Part shown: one piece after another, positions 8,468-17,000 of the stretch
Layout: the number at the start of each line of letters is the position of its first letter
Numbering within the stretch: the first letter of the stretch is position 1
Assembly: GCF_036884255.1 (NCBI RefSeq)
Contig: NZ_CP145605.1
Location: forward strand, 4,836,001 to 4,900,000
From: Paenibacillus tundrae
Lineage (GTDB): Bacteria; Bacillota; Bacilli; Paenibacillales; Paenibacillaceae
DNA: 64,000 bases
Direction: 5' to 3'
Translations under genes and position numbers: made by a program
The notes under the pieces: generated by a model
Databases searched by the model: none
Told to the model about the DNA's origin: nothing
What the model saw: only the letters and a program-made list of their open reading frames with translations

Positions 8468-9049
8468 TTAGTCTAAGTAAGCTAAATGTTGTAATACATC
8501 TGTCTTCAGTGCTTGTAGCTGCGGATTGTTGGCTCTGGTCGCCTGCTCTTCTGTATCTCTATGATCTACATTGAACTTACCCTGCTCTAACGAACGCACC
8601 CAGTATCCTTGCCGTTTATCATCCCAAGTCAGGAACAAGACATACCGCTGATCCGCATACATGGGGGTATAGTGACCATAGTTATAACGAGTTACACCCG
8701 TATAAAGCCCTCTATTGCGCATGACATACGTAGGCTCCAGAATATCAAGTTGATCATGAAGCTCCCGCTGAGTTGAATTCGCAAAAGCTTGATTGATCGC
8801 TACACGAGTCACTGTATGACCTCTTCCCATTCCACTCTTATCCTCAATCACCTGAGTAGACTCATCCGTTGCGGTCACCTCAACGATGAAGTCAGCATGT
8901 TCCGCCAGTTCTTCATAGTCTGTGAAGACATGATGGTCGCTGCTAATGGTGTTAACCCTGTCCTCAATCGTCTGATCTGCAATAATGTAACTGATGCCTG
9001 CGATTAGAACGATGATCAACACACCGAATACAAATGGTTTGTTTTTCAT
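8468..9049 (-). CDS. Uncharacterised membrane-anchored or secreted protein
   Basis: 193 aa with an N-terminal hydrophobic signal or anchor (PFVFGVLIIVLIAGISYII) and no lipobox Cys. The exported part starts with a segment resembling 'is it exported X' domains (YEELAEHADFIVEVTAT, VTRVAINQAF, RYVLFLTW) often seen in Bacillales surface proteins that carry a beta-sheet DUF. No catalytic motif seen. AGGGGGCG lies 6 nt before the ATG. Likely first gene of a pair with the DUF3139-like gene. Confidence 0.6.
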   Translation of the reverse strand: MKNKPFVFGVLIIVLIAGISYIIADQTIEDRVNTISSDHHVFTDYEELAEHADFIVEVTATDESTQVIEDKSGMGRGHTVTRVAINQAFANSTQRELHDQLDILEPTYVMRNRGLYTGVTRYNYGHYTPMYADQRYVLFLTWDDKRQGYWVRSLEQGKFNVDHRDTEEQATRANNPQLQALKTDVLQHLAYLD

Positions 9050-9188
9050 CCCATTCGCCCCCTACCTTCAAACCGTATATATACTAGATGGTACTTGCCT
9101 ATGAAAAGTTACACTCACTTGTACAAAACATCAAAAAGAAACCCATTTCTGAAGTCAGACATGGATTTCAACATGAAGTCGTTTATGA

Positions 9189-9524
9189 TTATGCTAGGAT
9201 GGAACGAACATTGCGTAAAATCGATTGCATGAACTCAGAGTTTGGTTCAGCATGGCCTTCGATTGTTATTCGTCGCTGCCTTACATCAAGGCTCTTCAAC
9301 TGATCTGTCAGGACAACCCCTGAAAAAGGAAGTTCTGCAGGCAAAGCCACTTCAAAGGGGTAATCCTTAGATTGGCTTGTAATAGGACATACAACAGCAA
9401 AACCTGTTATTTCATTGAAATCTTGTTCCGATAAAACAACGGCTGAACGTCTTCCTGCCTGTTCATGGCCAGCTTGCGGATCAAAATCAAGCCAAATCAG
9501 ATCACCGCGTTTAGGAATTTTCAA
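9189..9524 (-). CDS. mazF: MazF/PemK-family mRNA interferase toxin
   Basis: 111 aa type II toxin, predicted sequence-specific endoribonuclease. The N-terminus KRGDLIWLDFDPQAGHEQAGRRSAVVLS is the family signature (shown in part here: DFDPQAGHEQAGRR), with the catalytic Arg in GRR and the Thr/Ser of CPITSQ. Translation starts at TTG 9524, which overlaps the antitoxin stop in TTGA, giving tight coupling; AAGGG lies about 11 nt upstream. Antitoxin first, toxin second is the usual order. The protein is of normal length and no motif is missing, so it should be active. Confidence 0.93.
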   Translation of the reverse strand: MKIPKRGDLIWLDFDPQAGHEQAGRRSAVVLSEQDFNEITGFAVVCPITSQSKDYPFEVALPAELPFSGVVLTDQLKSLDVRQRRITIEGHAEPNSEFMQSILRNVRSILA

Positions 9525-9787
9525 AATAATTCTTTCCCTTCCACGCCCAGTTCTATTTCTTCATGTCGTGCATCCTGCTTTACTTTGGACAGAAGTGTTT
9601 GTAGATGTGTACGAAGCTCTTCATTAGACTCCACAGGATTGGTCTTAGGCCGCAGTAGTAATTCATTATCTGCTGTTACCAGAATTTCGATCTCCGCACC
9701 TTCCTGAAGATTGAGGCGCTTAAGCAATTGGTTTGGAATACGAATTGCACTGCTATTTCCCCACTTGCTGAGTGTGGCTGTGGTCAT
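9521..9787 (-). CDS. mazE: MazE/AbrB-type antitoxin
   Basis: 88 aa. Residues 5-45 are a SpoVT-AbrB/MazE swapped-hairpin DNA-binding domain (LSKWGNSSAIRIPNQLLKRL, EGAEIEILV), followed by an acidic/helical tail expected to wrap and neutralise the toxin. It should also autorepress the operon. I start at ATG 9787, where the family motif begins two residues later; a TTG at 9823 in the same frame is possible. AAAGG lies 12 nt upstream, so the ribosome site is not ideal. Its stop overlaps the toxin start by 4 nt. Confidence 0.92.
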   Translation of the reverse strand: MTTATLSKWGNSSAIRIPNQLLKRLNLQEGAEIEILVTADNELLLRPKTNPVESNEELRTHLQTLLSKVKQDARHEEIELGVEGKELF

Positions 9788-9935
9788 GGCAATAACACGC
9801 CTTTCTTTGGATTGATGATCCAATTATACCCCACCTTTCTACCACTGTATATCCATATGATATACACAAGCGAGAAAAAGGATACCTTAGTTATTAAATA
9901 CAACAAATCATAAATCAATGAACGACGTCTTGACT

Positions 9936-10109
9936 TTACTTCAGATCTTCAATTTTCATTCGATCCAACTCTTCTTGTTGTGGGCTCTTTCTCTTATTCA
10001 CTTGGGCGTTATATTTAATAAAATATCTAATGACGAAAAATAATGCTAAAGCTCCCACCAACATGAGCAAGGGGACAATAATTATTGTTATTAAAGTAAC
10101 CGTCATCAT
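9936..10109 (-). CDS. 57-aa single-span membrane peptide coupled to DUF2089 regulator
   Basis: Short open frame starting ATGATG: a hydrophobic N-terminal segment (TLITIIIVPLLMLVGALALF, about residues 4-27), then a basic, hydrophilic tail with RKSPQQEELDRMKIEDLK. Its ATG overlaps the stop codon of the upstream regulator gene in TAATG, with GGAGAGAGG immediately before, which is strong evidence for real, coupled translation. Topology: N-terminal anchor, cytoplasmic tail. Function unknown; coupling suggests it works with the regulator. Confidence 0.7.
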   Translation of the reverse strand: MMTVTLITIIIVPLLMLVGALALFFVIRYFIKYNAQVNKRKSPQQEELDRMKIEDLK

Positions 10110-10414
10110 TACCTCTCTCCTTTATTCTTCGAATTGTGGTATTCGTTGACAAGCAGCTTGGCTGTTTCAAAATCAATCTTATCGTTGATGGCCAGTCTCT
10201 TAACGAGAGAGATGAACGGATCCTGATCTTCCCTTTCCGTAATCTGGATCTTCTGAATTAATCGGTCGAGTCTGAGACGAACTGTCGGGTATGTAACTTG
10301 ATAAATGGAGGCGATTTGCTTCAGCGATCCGGATTGAAGAATGAATTTTTTGATAAATGTAACATCCTCTTCATCGAGATTAATCATCCATTCAGGGACA
10401 CTTTTGATCGTCAT
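10109..10414 (-). CDS. DUF2089-family helix-turn-helix protein
   Basis: 101 aa. The pattern LDEEDVTFIKKFILQSGSLK followed by QVTYPTVRLRLDRLIQKI is the DUF2089 hallmark: a sigma-like HTH found in many Bacillales, commonly next to small membrane or adhesin-like genes. AAGGAGG lies 7 nt before the ATG. Its promoter carries a 15-bp palindrome between -10 and -35, a likely autoregulatory site. Forms a two-gene unit with the 57-aa membrane peptide. Confidence 0.82.
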   Translation of the reverse strand: MTIKSVPEWMINLDEEDVTFIKKFILQSGSLKQIASIYQVTYPTVRLRLDRLIQKIQITEREDQDPFISLVKRLAINDKIDFETAKLLVNEYHNSKNKGER

Positions 10415-10453
10415 AAGGAAACCTCCTTAACACGTATTTACTTTAATATTATT

Positions 10454-10482
10454 ATAATAAACTTTAACTTTGTTAAAATCAA
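10454..10482 (-). promoter_or_regulatory. Promoter with embedded palindromic operator for DUF2089 gene
   Basis: Minus strand -35 TTGATT (10477-10482), 17-nt spacer, -10 TATTAT (10454-10459). The spacer contains TTTAAC-N3-GTTAAA (10463-10477), a perfect inverted repeat. Such placement is typical of a repressor that controls its own gene. Confidence 0.65.
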
Positions 10483-10520
10483 TGATTATGTCCCCTTTAA
10501 TATTATAAATGATTTCAGTT

Positions 10521-10563
10521 GAATATTATGACTACTTCCTACTCTAATGACAGAATAAGCTTA
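10521..10563 (+). repeat. Degenerate remnant of the structured intergenic repeat
   Basis: 43 nt resembling the left arm of the 192-bp element at 32506-32697: shared GAATATT start and, at 10541-10563, about 20 of 23 matches over the ACTCCAATGACAGAA region. The rest of the element is absent. Confidence 0.5.
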
Positions 10564-10662
10564 AACATCAGTAAATTTAAAAAAATTGCTGTAACTCGGG
10601 ATGTACCCTGTGCCCTTACTACAAGAATTCCTCGATGTGTAATCCCATCACTCAGATGACGC

Positions 10663-10709
10663 AAAAAAACACTGACAATTATGCCCCTAAAGGGACAAGT
10701 TCGTCAGTG
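10663..10709 (-). terminator. Rho-independent terminator of the MFS transporter gene
   Basis: On the minus strand a long stem (CACTGAC...GTCAGTG with inner GTCCC/GGGGC) is followed by TTTTTTT. It lies 45 nt past the MFS stop codon. Confidence 0.85.
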
Positions 10710-10754
10710 CTTGGATCATATTCATTTACCTATTAAGATGCCATATTTCTGTGG

Positions 10755-12011
10755 TCAGATGAGTTCCTGTCTTCTTTTCAAATACACGTACAACACGATG
10801 CCAGACACCGCACAGATGACTGCACACAGTCCAATAAATCCATAGCCCGCCTGAAGTCCGCGCAGTAGACCGAGCTGCGTTGTCGCACCGTACATTTGCT
10901 TCACGCCTTCAATGACCCAGCCGATTATATAGTTACCAATAACACTACCAACCCCCATTAGGGTGACAGTGAAGGTTATCGCGGTATCACTGCCATTCGG
11001 ATAACGCTTGGCGATAAACGCCATAACGGTAGGATAGATCATCGCAATACCTGCGCCAGATACAGCGAACAGTACAGCTAGACGCTCTCCTCCCAAGATA
11101 GCCGCAAACGTACATATTGCCGAGAATGCCGAGAACACAATCAGGGACAATACAAATCCGATCCGGTCTGTCAGTGGTCCAAGCAACAAACGTCCCAGCG
11201 AGAAAGCGAGGAAGAACGCAGATAACAATCCAGAAGCTTTCACGGTGTCCCATGTATAGGCTTTCTCCAGGAAGTTAACGAGCCAACCCCCAACCGCAAG
11301 CTCCGATACTACGCCAAAAGAAAGAATCATCACCATCAGCCAGATCGCTGGATCACGCGTTAATGTCTTGAGAGAAGTCCGATCTTCGTGAGCAAGATCA
11401 TCCCCTGGAAACTTGCTACGCAGTGCCGCAATGATCGGCAATAGACAGAGTGACAGCATCACCAGATACATGCCGCGCCAATCCAGTTCGTGTCCAAACA
11501 CCTTCAGGGACATCACTCCTGTCGCGAGCAACGGAGCAACTGTTGAACTCAATCCATAGAAGAAATGAGATAAGTTCATCATCATACCTGTGTTTTTCAC
11601 AAAAATCCGTGCACCCAGAATCGCTAGTGCGATTTCAAGCATCCCGTTACCGATGTACATGAAGAAATAGGATGAGGCAAAGAGCGGATATGTATGCGAC
11701 ACATAAATAAACACACCCGAGAGGATCATGGAGGCAAACGAAATAATGCTTACCGCCTTGATGCCCCATTTGCGAACCAATATAGCCGTGAACGAACAGG
11801 CGATCAGATACCCTAGTGCGTTCAGGGACAACAACGTACCGAGCTGTTTCTCATCGAGATTGAAGTCGAATTGAATGCGCGGAATGGCTGGCCCCTTAAT
11901 ATTTTCCGATATACCAAATACGATAAAGCCCAGAAAGATCGTTGCCAGTTGCATCGCGTATAGCTTGTTGAACTTTCTCTTACTCCCTTGGGTATCTACT
12001 TGCTGACTCAA
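10755..12011 (-). CDS. MFS transporter (FucP-like group)
   Basis: 418 aa, about 12 membrane segments, probably a proton- or cation-coupled sugar transporter. Starts at TTG 12011, chosen because AGGAGG lies exactly 8 nt upstream; a longer frame to 12059 reads through the repeat arm and is not credible. Features: first segment MQLATIFLGFIVFGISENI, the loop motif RKWGIKAVSI, and LGRLLLGPLTDRIGF in the second half (the MFS motif-A repeat). The gene follows a ROK-type repressor in the same direction, so substrate and inducer may be related sugars. Its 5' leader is almost entirely made of the 180-bp structured repeat. Confidence 0.85.
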   Translation of the reverse strand: MSQQVDTQGSKRKFNKLYAMQLATIFLGFIVFGISENIKGPAIPRIQFDFNLDEKQLGTLLSLNALGYLIACSFTAILVRKWGIKAVSIISFASMILSGVFIYVSHTYPLFASSYFFMYIGNGMLEIALAILGARIFVKNTGMMMNLSHFFYGLSSTVAPLLATGVMSLKVFGHELDWRGMYLVMLSLCLLPIIAALRSKFPGDDLAHEDRTSLKTLTRDPAIWLMVMILSFGVVSELAVGGWLVNFLEKAYTWDTVKASGLLSAFFLAFSLGRLLLGPLTDRIGFVLSLIVFSAFSAICTFAAILGGERLAVLFAVSGAGIAMIYPTVMAFIAKRYPNGSDTAITFTVTLMGVGSVIGNYIIGWVIEGVKQMYGATTQLGLLRGLQAGYGFIGLCAVICAVSGIVLYVYLKRRQELI

Positions 12012-12024
12012 AATAAGTTCCTCC

Positions 12025-12204
12025 TGTAAGTTCAGAAAAAAATGATTACACTTCACCACTGCGATTGCAGTACCCTCTTCCGATCACTGTTATCCCCAGA
12101 TTTTGCTGATCCCCTCCTAAAGGGGAAAATCCGGTGATAAACGTGCTCTTCAGATTGCTACTGCACTCTCCGCTATCGTGTAAAAGCTTTGCTTAACTTA
12201 TATA
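12025..12204. repeat. Long inverted-repeat element, copy A
   Basis: About 180 nt that fold back on themselves: left part GATCACTGTTATCCCCAG (12084-12101) pairs with the right part around 12128-12145 (AAAATCCGGTGATAAA), and the outer arms TTACAC (12046-12051) and GTGTAA (12178-12183) also pair. It shares core and ends with copy B at 32506-32697. It ends within a few bases of the MFS ribosome site, so the mRNA leader would carry a long hairpin. No coding potential. Confidence 0.75.
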
Positions 12205-12214
12205 AAAGTAGTAC

Positions 12215-13252
12215 CTACCACTGCTTCTCAATAACCTGAATGCGGTAGGTTAAGCTCTCAAGCGTCACAGCCACCAGTCCAGTAACATATGCATGCCGCG
12301 TATCTTGCTGGATGATCAGCTCGGGCATGTGCTCCTGCGGAATCAAGTGATCCAGACAACCTTGTGTGAGGTCATCCAGCATCGCTGGGTTCATCGTGTC
12401 TCCTGTGACCACAATCGTGGCAGGGTTGATGATCGCAATAATGGAAACTAACGTGCGGATTACCAGTTCCTTCACCCCATCGGTTGTTTTCAACATGCGC
12501 AACTGTTCTTCTCGGGACACACCAAAAGGCAGGAAGGACACCTCACCCCCAAAGTCTGTGTTCCCCGTCAGTGGACGACCGTCAATGATAAAACCCGCAC
12601 CCGGAAAATGATTCTCTGGAAACGTCACAACCGCAAAATTCTTCTCTTCCTCAAATTGTTGCTGGTTATAGAGCCCGTACACCGTCAAGTTCATGTCGTT
12701 GCCAATGACCACTTCTACATCTTCATATTGCTCCTTGAGTCTCTGACCCAGCGGTTGAAACATTAGCTCCGGTACATCACAGAGACCAATCACGCCGTTG
12801 TGTGCCACACCGGGTATACCAATACCAATCGCCTGTACGTTGTGGTGCTGTTCAATCAGCTTTGCAATCAGATCCTCAACCACCGTCACATTGATCTCAT
12901 CCAGCATGAGCGTCTGCTCATCTGACCACTCTCCGTTCAGGTTCGAATGCGTATGTGTAATCGAATGGATACCGCCTTCCGTTCGAATAATGAGGCATAG
13001 CACACTCGCATAATCAGCATTAAATTGATACCGACTTGCTGGTCTTCCCCCGCTTGATTCATCCGGACCCAGATCCACGATCTCACCTGTCTGAAGCAAC
13101 TCATTCAGGATCGTGCCGCATGTCGCCACGCTGAGTTTCGTTAAATTCGCGATGGAAGCCTTCGTACCCACACCGATCGTTCTGAGCGTATTCTTCACGA
13201 GTTCAACGTTAATTCGCTTCACCTGTTGGGTGTTGTGTGATGTTGGTAACAT
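12215..13252 (-). CDS. ROK-family transcriptional regulator (NagC/XylR-type)
   Basis: 345 aa. Residues about 8-70 form a winged HTH (VKNTLRTIGVGTKASIANLT, ATCGTILNELLQTGEIVDLG, SSGGRPASRYQFN); the remainder is a ROK sugar-kinase-like fold (IGIGIPGVAHNGVIGL, VIGNDMN, NPATIVVTG). The usual zinc-binding cluster of ROK proteins (CxCGxxGC) is absent, so this is a divergent member. Start: ATG 13252 with GGGAGG 13 nt upstream; ATG 13276 is in frame but has no site. Probably represses itself and/or the MFS gene 200 nt downstream in response to a sugar. Confidence 0.85.
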   Translation of the reverse strand: MLPTSHNTQQVKRINVELVKNTLRTIGVGTKASIANLTKLSVATCGTILNELLQTGEIVDLGPDESSGGRPASRYQFNADYASVLCLIIRTEGGIHSITHTHSNLNGEWSDEQTLMLDEINVTVVEDLIAKLIEQHHNVQAIGIGIPGVAHNGVIGLCDVPELMFQPLGQRLKEQYEDVEVVIGNDMNLTVYGLYNQQQFEEEKNFAVVTFPENHFPGAGFIIDGRPLTGNTDFGGEVSFLPFGVSREEQLRMLKTTDGVKELVIRTLVSIIAIINPATIVVTGDTMNPAMLDDLTQGCLDHLIPQEHMPELIIQQDTRHAYVTGLVAVTLESLTYRIQVIEKQW

Positions 13253-13336
13253 TGTTAGATGTGCGCCTCCCGTCATTCATTTCACATGATTCTAAAATGT
13301 TCAAACATTGTTTTTAAAAGTCTTTTAATAATTGAC

Positions 13337-13365
13337 AGTTTAGGTGGATTAGTGAAGAAAGTCAA
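13337..13365 (-). promoter_or_regulatory. Promoter of the ROK regulator
   Basis: Minus strand TTGACT (13360-13365), spacer 17, TAAACT (13337-13342). A small inverted repeat AAAAC-G-GTTTT at 13383-13393 just upstream could be an operator, but that is weak. Confidence 0.6.
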
Positions 13366-13463
13366 TGCTTTATTTGGAAACGAAAACGGTTTTGTTGGAA
13401 ATGGGAAAGGACAGCTTAATGTCATCCTAAGATGAACTATACTGTCCCTCATTACAATTGTGG

Positions 13464-13733
13464 CTATGTAGACTGTCTCATGCGGTTTGCCAAGATGCTT
13501 TTCTTCAGTCTGACTTCAAATAACTTACGGTTCAGATCCTGCTCCATGTTGTGGAGATGGTATGCTGCTTGCTTAACTGTGTCCATGTGCAGCACCTTTG
13601 CACGCTTTGCGATGATGTCCATCGCGTCCAAGATGAGCTTGTTGCAGGTGACCAGTTGATCCACGTAATCGTCTTCTAATCGGACGAGTTGAGCGTACTG
13701 TGAAGTAAGATCCTCGGTGTTGGTACTTGCCAT
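13464..13733 (-). CDS. Small helical protein divergent from XRE repressor
   Basis: 89 aa, no recognised family. Sequence is helical and charged (LVRLEDDYVDQLVTCNKLIL, then DIIAKRAKVLHMDTVKQAAY), no signal peptide or membrane segment, basic C-terminus. Start ATG 13733 is fixed by AGGAG 7 nt upstream; the longer frame to 13817 would run through the promoter. It is transcribed away from the XRE gene from a promoter whose spacer contains an inverted repeat. Such a helical protein paired with an XRE repressor could be a regulator partner or a toxin-like component; that is inference. Confidence 0.65.
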   Translation of the reverse strand: MASTNTEDLTSQYAQLVRLEDDYVDQLVTCNKLILDAMDIIAKRAKVLHMDTVKQAAYHLHNMEQDLNRKLFEVRLKKSILANRMRQST

Positions 13734-13749
13734 GTTACCACTCCTAAAA

Positions 13750-13778
13750 TTGGTACGCATAAGAGTACCAGTTATACA
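13750..13778 (+). promoter_or_regulatory. XRE gene promoter with operator TGGTAC-N8-GTACCA
   Basis: Plus strand -35 TTGGTA (13750-13755), spacer 17, -10 TATACA (13773-13778). A perfect inverted repeat TGGTAC-N8-GTACCA (13751-13770) fills the spacer and overlaps the -35. Best reading: self-repression by the XRE protein. Confidence 0.65.
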
Positions 13779-13781
13779 AAA

Positions 13782-13811
13782 AGTATATGGTACGCTCATG
13801 CGTAACGTCAA
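13782..13811 (-). promoter_or_regulatory. Promoter of the 89-aa gene with operator TACGC-N4-GCGTA
   Basis: Minus strand -35 TTGACG (13806-13811), spacer 18, -10 TATACT (13782-13787). The spacer holds TACGC-N4-GCGTA (13791-13804), related to the first operator through the shared TGGTACGC. This promoter and the XRE promoter face each other and occupy the same 60 bp. Confidence 0.65.
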
Positions 13812-13841
13812 GACCATATGGAAATTTTAGGAGTGATACTC

Positions 13842-14057
13842 ATGGCTAAAAAAGTTGTCGTCAATATACATAAACTCACGGAGAAACATAACATCTCACT
13901 GCGAGAATTGGCACGCTTGTCTGATATTCGCCACGCTGCATTAAGTGAGCTACAGTCTGGTAAACGAGAGAACATCAACTTTGCTCATATTGAGCGAATT
14001 GCGGAAGCGTTGGGTATTGATGACATTAGGGAGATTATTGAGATTCGGGAAGATTAA
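13842..14057 (+). CDS. XRE/Cro-type helix-turn-helix repressor
   Basis: 71 aa, essentially a single Cro/C1-type HTH domain: HKLTEKHNISLRELARLSDI (helix 1-2), RHAALSELQSGKRENINFAH (recognition helix and wing), IERIAEALGIDDIREIIEI. ATG 13842 has AGGAG 8 nt upstream. Proteins of this size act as dimeric repressors in phage-like, toxin-antitoxin or defence-linked switches. Its own promoter and the divergent one both contain inverted repeats. It is convergent with the 3' end of the Avs-like gene 32 nt away. Confidence 0.85.
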   Translation: MAKKVVVNIHKLTEKHNISLRELARLSDIRHAALSELQSGKRENINFAHIERIAEALGIDDIREIIEIRED

Positions 14058-14089
14058 TTGATTGATAATTTTGAAACAATTGGATTATA

Positions 14090-17000
14090 TTATAAGTCAT
14101 TTAAACTAATTCTAGCTTGATTCCCTCTAATTATGTGACTCTGCAAAAGAATTATACAAACAATAATGGGGTCAATAATTCTTTCAAAGTTTACCACCGT
14201 CTCGAGTTTAGATAAAGATTCTTGAATTTCGCCTATTTCATCTAGAGCTTTCTGAATAATTTCAACCAATTCAAATATTTCTGTATCCATCACTAACTCA
14301 AGTAGTTTTAAAGAAGGCTTCATATTATCTATAAATTCCGTTAACATCTGAGAAAATTGAGCACTGAAGATTTTCAAATACTCCGCTATTCCTTCTTCAC
14401 ATAATTTATTTGAAGCTAGTGCCGTTTCAATAAAGTGATTGTACTGTGTGAGTAAAAGCCTAATAATACCCAAATAACCTGTAGCTAGCCTCCACTTTTC
14501 TAATTCTACGAACTCAAGATCCAAATATGAAAAAATTTCATTCGGTAATTCAATCGGAAACATTGGTTTTGAGACTAATTCTTCTTCTACATCAAGTAGC
14601 CGATAATGCGGTATTAAAAAACCATTTGACAGTGGTGCACCGTTATAAATGGGTACAAATATTATATTTGATAATTTAGTTTCTAATATCCATCTACAAC
14701 TGTTGTATGGTATAGCTGATTTGAGTGCCCCACGTAATGTGAGAACTATTCTTGTATATTCATCCTCTATAGTGCTAGAATCACTTAAATCCTCAACTTT
14801 ACTAATAACATATAAATCTTGATCAATGGATACAGTTTCCCCTTCAATTCTTTCAAATGCTACTTCAAAAGCTCTTTTAATCCTTTCGTTCGATTGTTTA
14901 TACTTTTCTCTAGCAGCATATGCTATGGAAACGCCCTTAATTGGATGATTAACAACATGTATCCACATATTTAATAAAACGAGCATTCCTTCAGTTTCCT
15001 CTTTACGTAAGATTTCCTCAATTGTTCCGTATTCTCTAAACAGTGATTCATACTCATTTTGCATTATTGTTAATGATTTCACAGCATTAAATAGGTTTAT
15101 AAGCGCCAAGCGTGAGTTCTTAATATGATCTAAACCATCTCCTTTTAGTCTTGCAATAATGGTTTCTGCAATTTGATCGTAAAAGTAAACTAATTTTCTA
15201 TGGGTTCCATAAAACCCCTTTTCAAAATTCATATACTGATTTATTGAGATTTCCATAAATTCCGAGACAATACCAAGTTTGTTTAAAATATCAATATTTC
15301 CGGCATTGAGATCAAGGTTCATTTTCTCTCTGATTAGGCAATAAGGATCAACTGCAGTTTTTGGTAATAGGATTTCCTTGTTCATAACATGCTTAAACTC
15401 TTTTAGAGTCTCTACCACCCTATCCCAACGTAAATTATCGTGTCGTTTCTTCTTGTAGATGAAATCTAAATAGTCAATGGTAAAATAAATAAGTTCCTTT
15501 GATTTTTTTCTTATCTGGTCTACGTGCATTACATATTGTGTCCATGTATCGGGTCTATCTAAATAATCTATTCTCGTCTGTTCCCAAGCATTAAGTTCCA
15601 TAATCCATAGATTAGGACGATTTTTCTTATTGATATTAGACTCGTTATCATATGCATCAATTCCAATATCCCGCAATAAATCAGTTCCAATTAACTTAAC
15701 CTCTATATACTCTTTTTCAGGAAATACCTGATCAAGTAAATCTGTCATCTTACTTCTCCAAAAAAAGTTGAAATTTGTTTTAGATGATTTTGCTTGCCCT
15801 ATCTTATAATAATCATTAAAAACAGGTGGTATAAAATAGCACTGTACGACTGACTCAGAAATATCCAAGTTTATTACACAATAGTCTTTTATTATTCTTG
15901 AAGACAATGTATTCCTTGCTGAGGTAAATAATTCTTCATTAAGGATCTCATGAAGTCCTCTTAAAGCCTCTGCCTTTGACTTAACATCACCAGTACTCAT
16001 TTCATCAATAATTTTATCTACTGAGAAAGGAATGTCTATTTTTTTACCACGCTTTGCTAACCAAAATAAAGAGTATCCTAGTTGTGACCATTCTTTATCA
16101 TACATCGGCATGTTAAAAGGAATTTTCAGATTGTGGGCTAATAAATCTGTAGCTTCATAATCAATCTGTAGAGAAGTCAATAATTTCTTTATTGTTTCAA
16201 TCTCTTTTCTTGACTCATCTTCATTAATTCTTTCAATAATAAATTCGTTAGGTCGTAAGTATCCTGAAATATCCACAGGCATATATTTAATCCAACCAAT
16301 ACCATATTTATTCTTAATTACTTGAATCGCTTCTTGATTAGTTTCTACATACCGCTTGACATCCAACCATAACATCGTTTTAATTAAGCCCGCACAAGCT
16401 ATCCAATCCTTCTGTCCTTTTAATGAAATTAAAGCAACAAGTTCTTTAGAGTAAGAATTTTTGCTGAAGTAATCCATTAAAATATATTGATAATATTTAC
16501 TATCCAAACAATCCAGAGATAAAAGTAAAAGCCTGCGGGAATCCTCTCCAATAATTTCGTGAATAATTTCCGAAACTATTAACGCTCTCTGTGGGTGAAG
16601 AGATTCTAAAAACAAATTATCATCTGAAGATTTTATCAAGTACTCATTACTAAACCTTTGGATAGCAGAAAATAGATTATTAATACCAACAACTTTTTTT
16701 ATATGTTCAATATAAAGGGGACAACCAATTTTCCCTGCAAAACTAACAAGTTGTAATAATAAAAACCATGAGTCAGGATGTCCTTCTCTTAACAAATTTT
16801 CAATCTGAGCTCTTAACCGTTGTTTCAATGTTTGATTATTCGTAAGCAGGTATACAAATTCCATTAATGGACCATTTCCACCAAATCTAGCCCACGCTTC
16901 TTCAAAACTCCGAAAGTAAGCATGTGGCGATGAATCTATAATTGTCTGATAAATTGACATCGCTTCTTTCATAGTAAGGTTTAAATCAATAATTTGAATA

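Noticed and set aside
13432..13659. 75-aa plus-strand frame
   Set aside because: Antisense of the 89-aa gene, whose start has a ribosome site.
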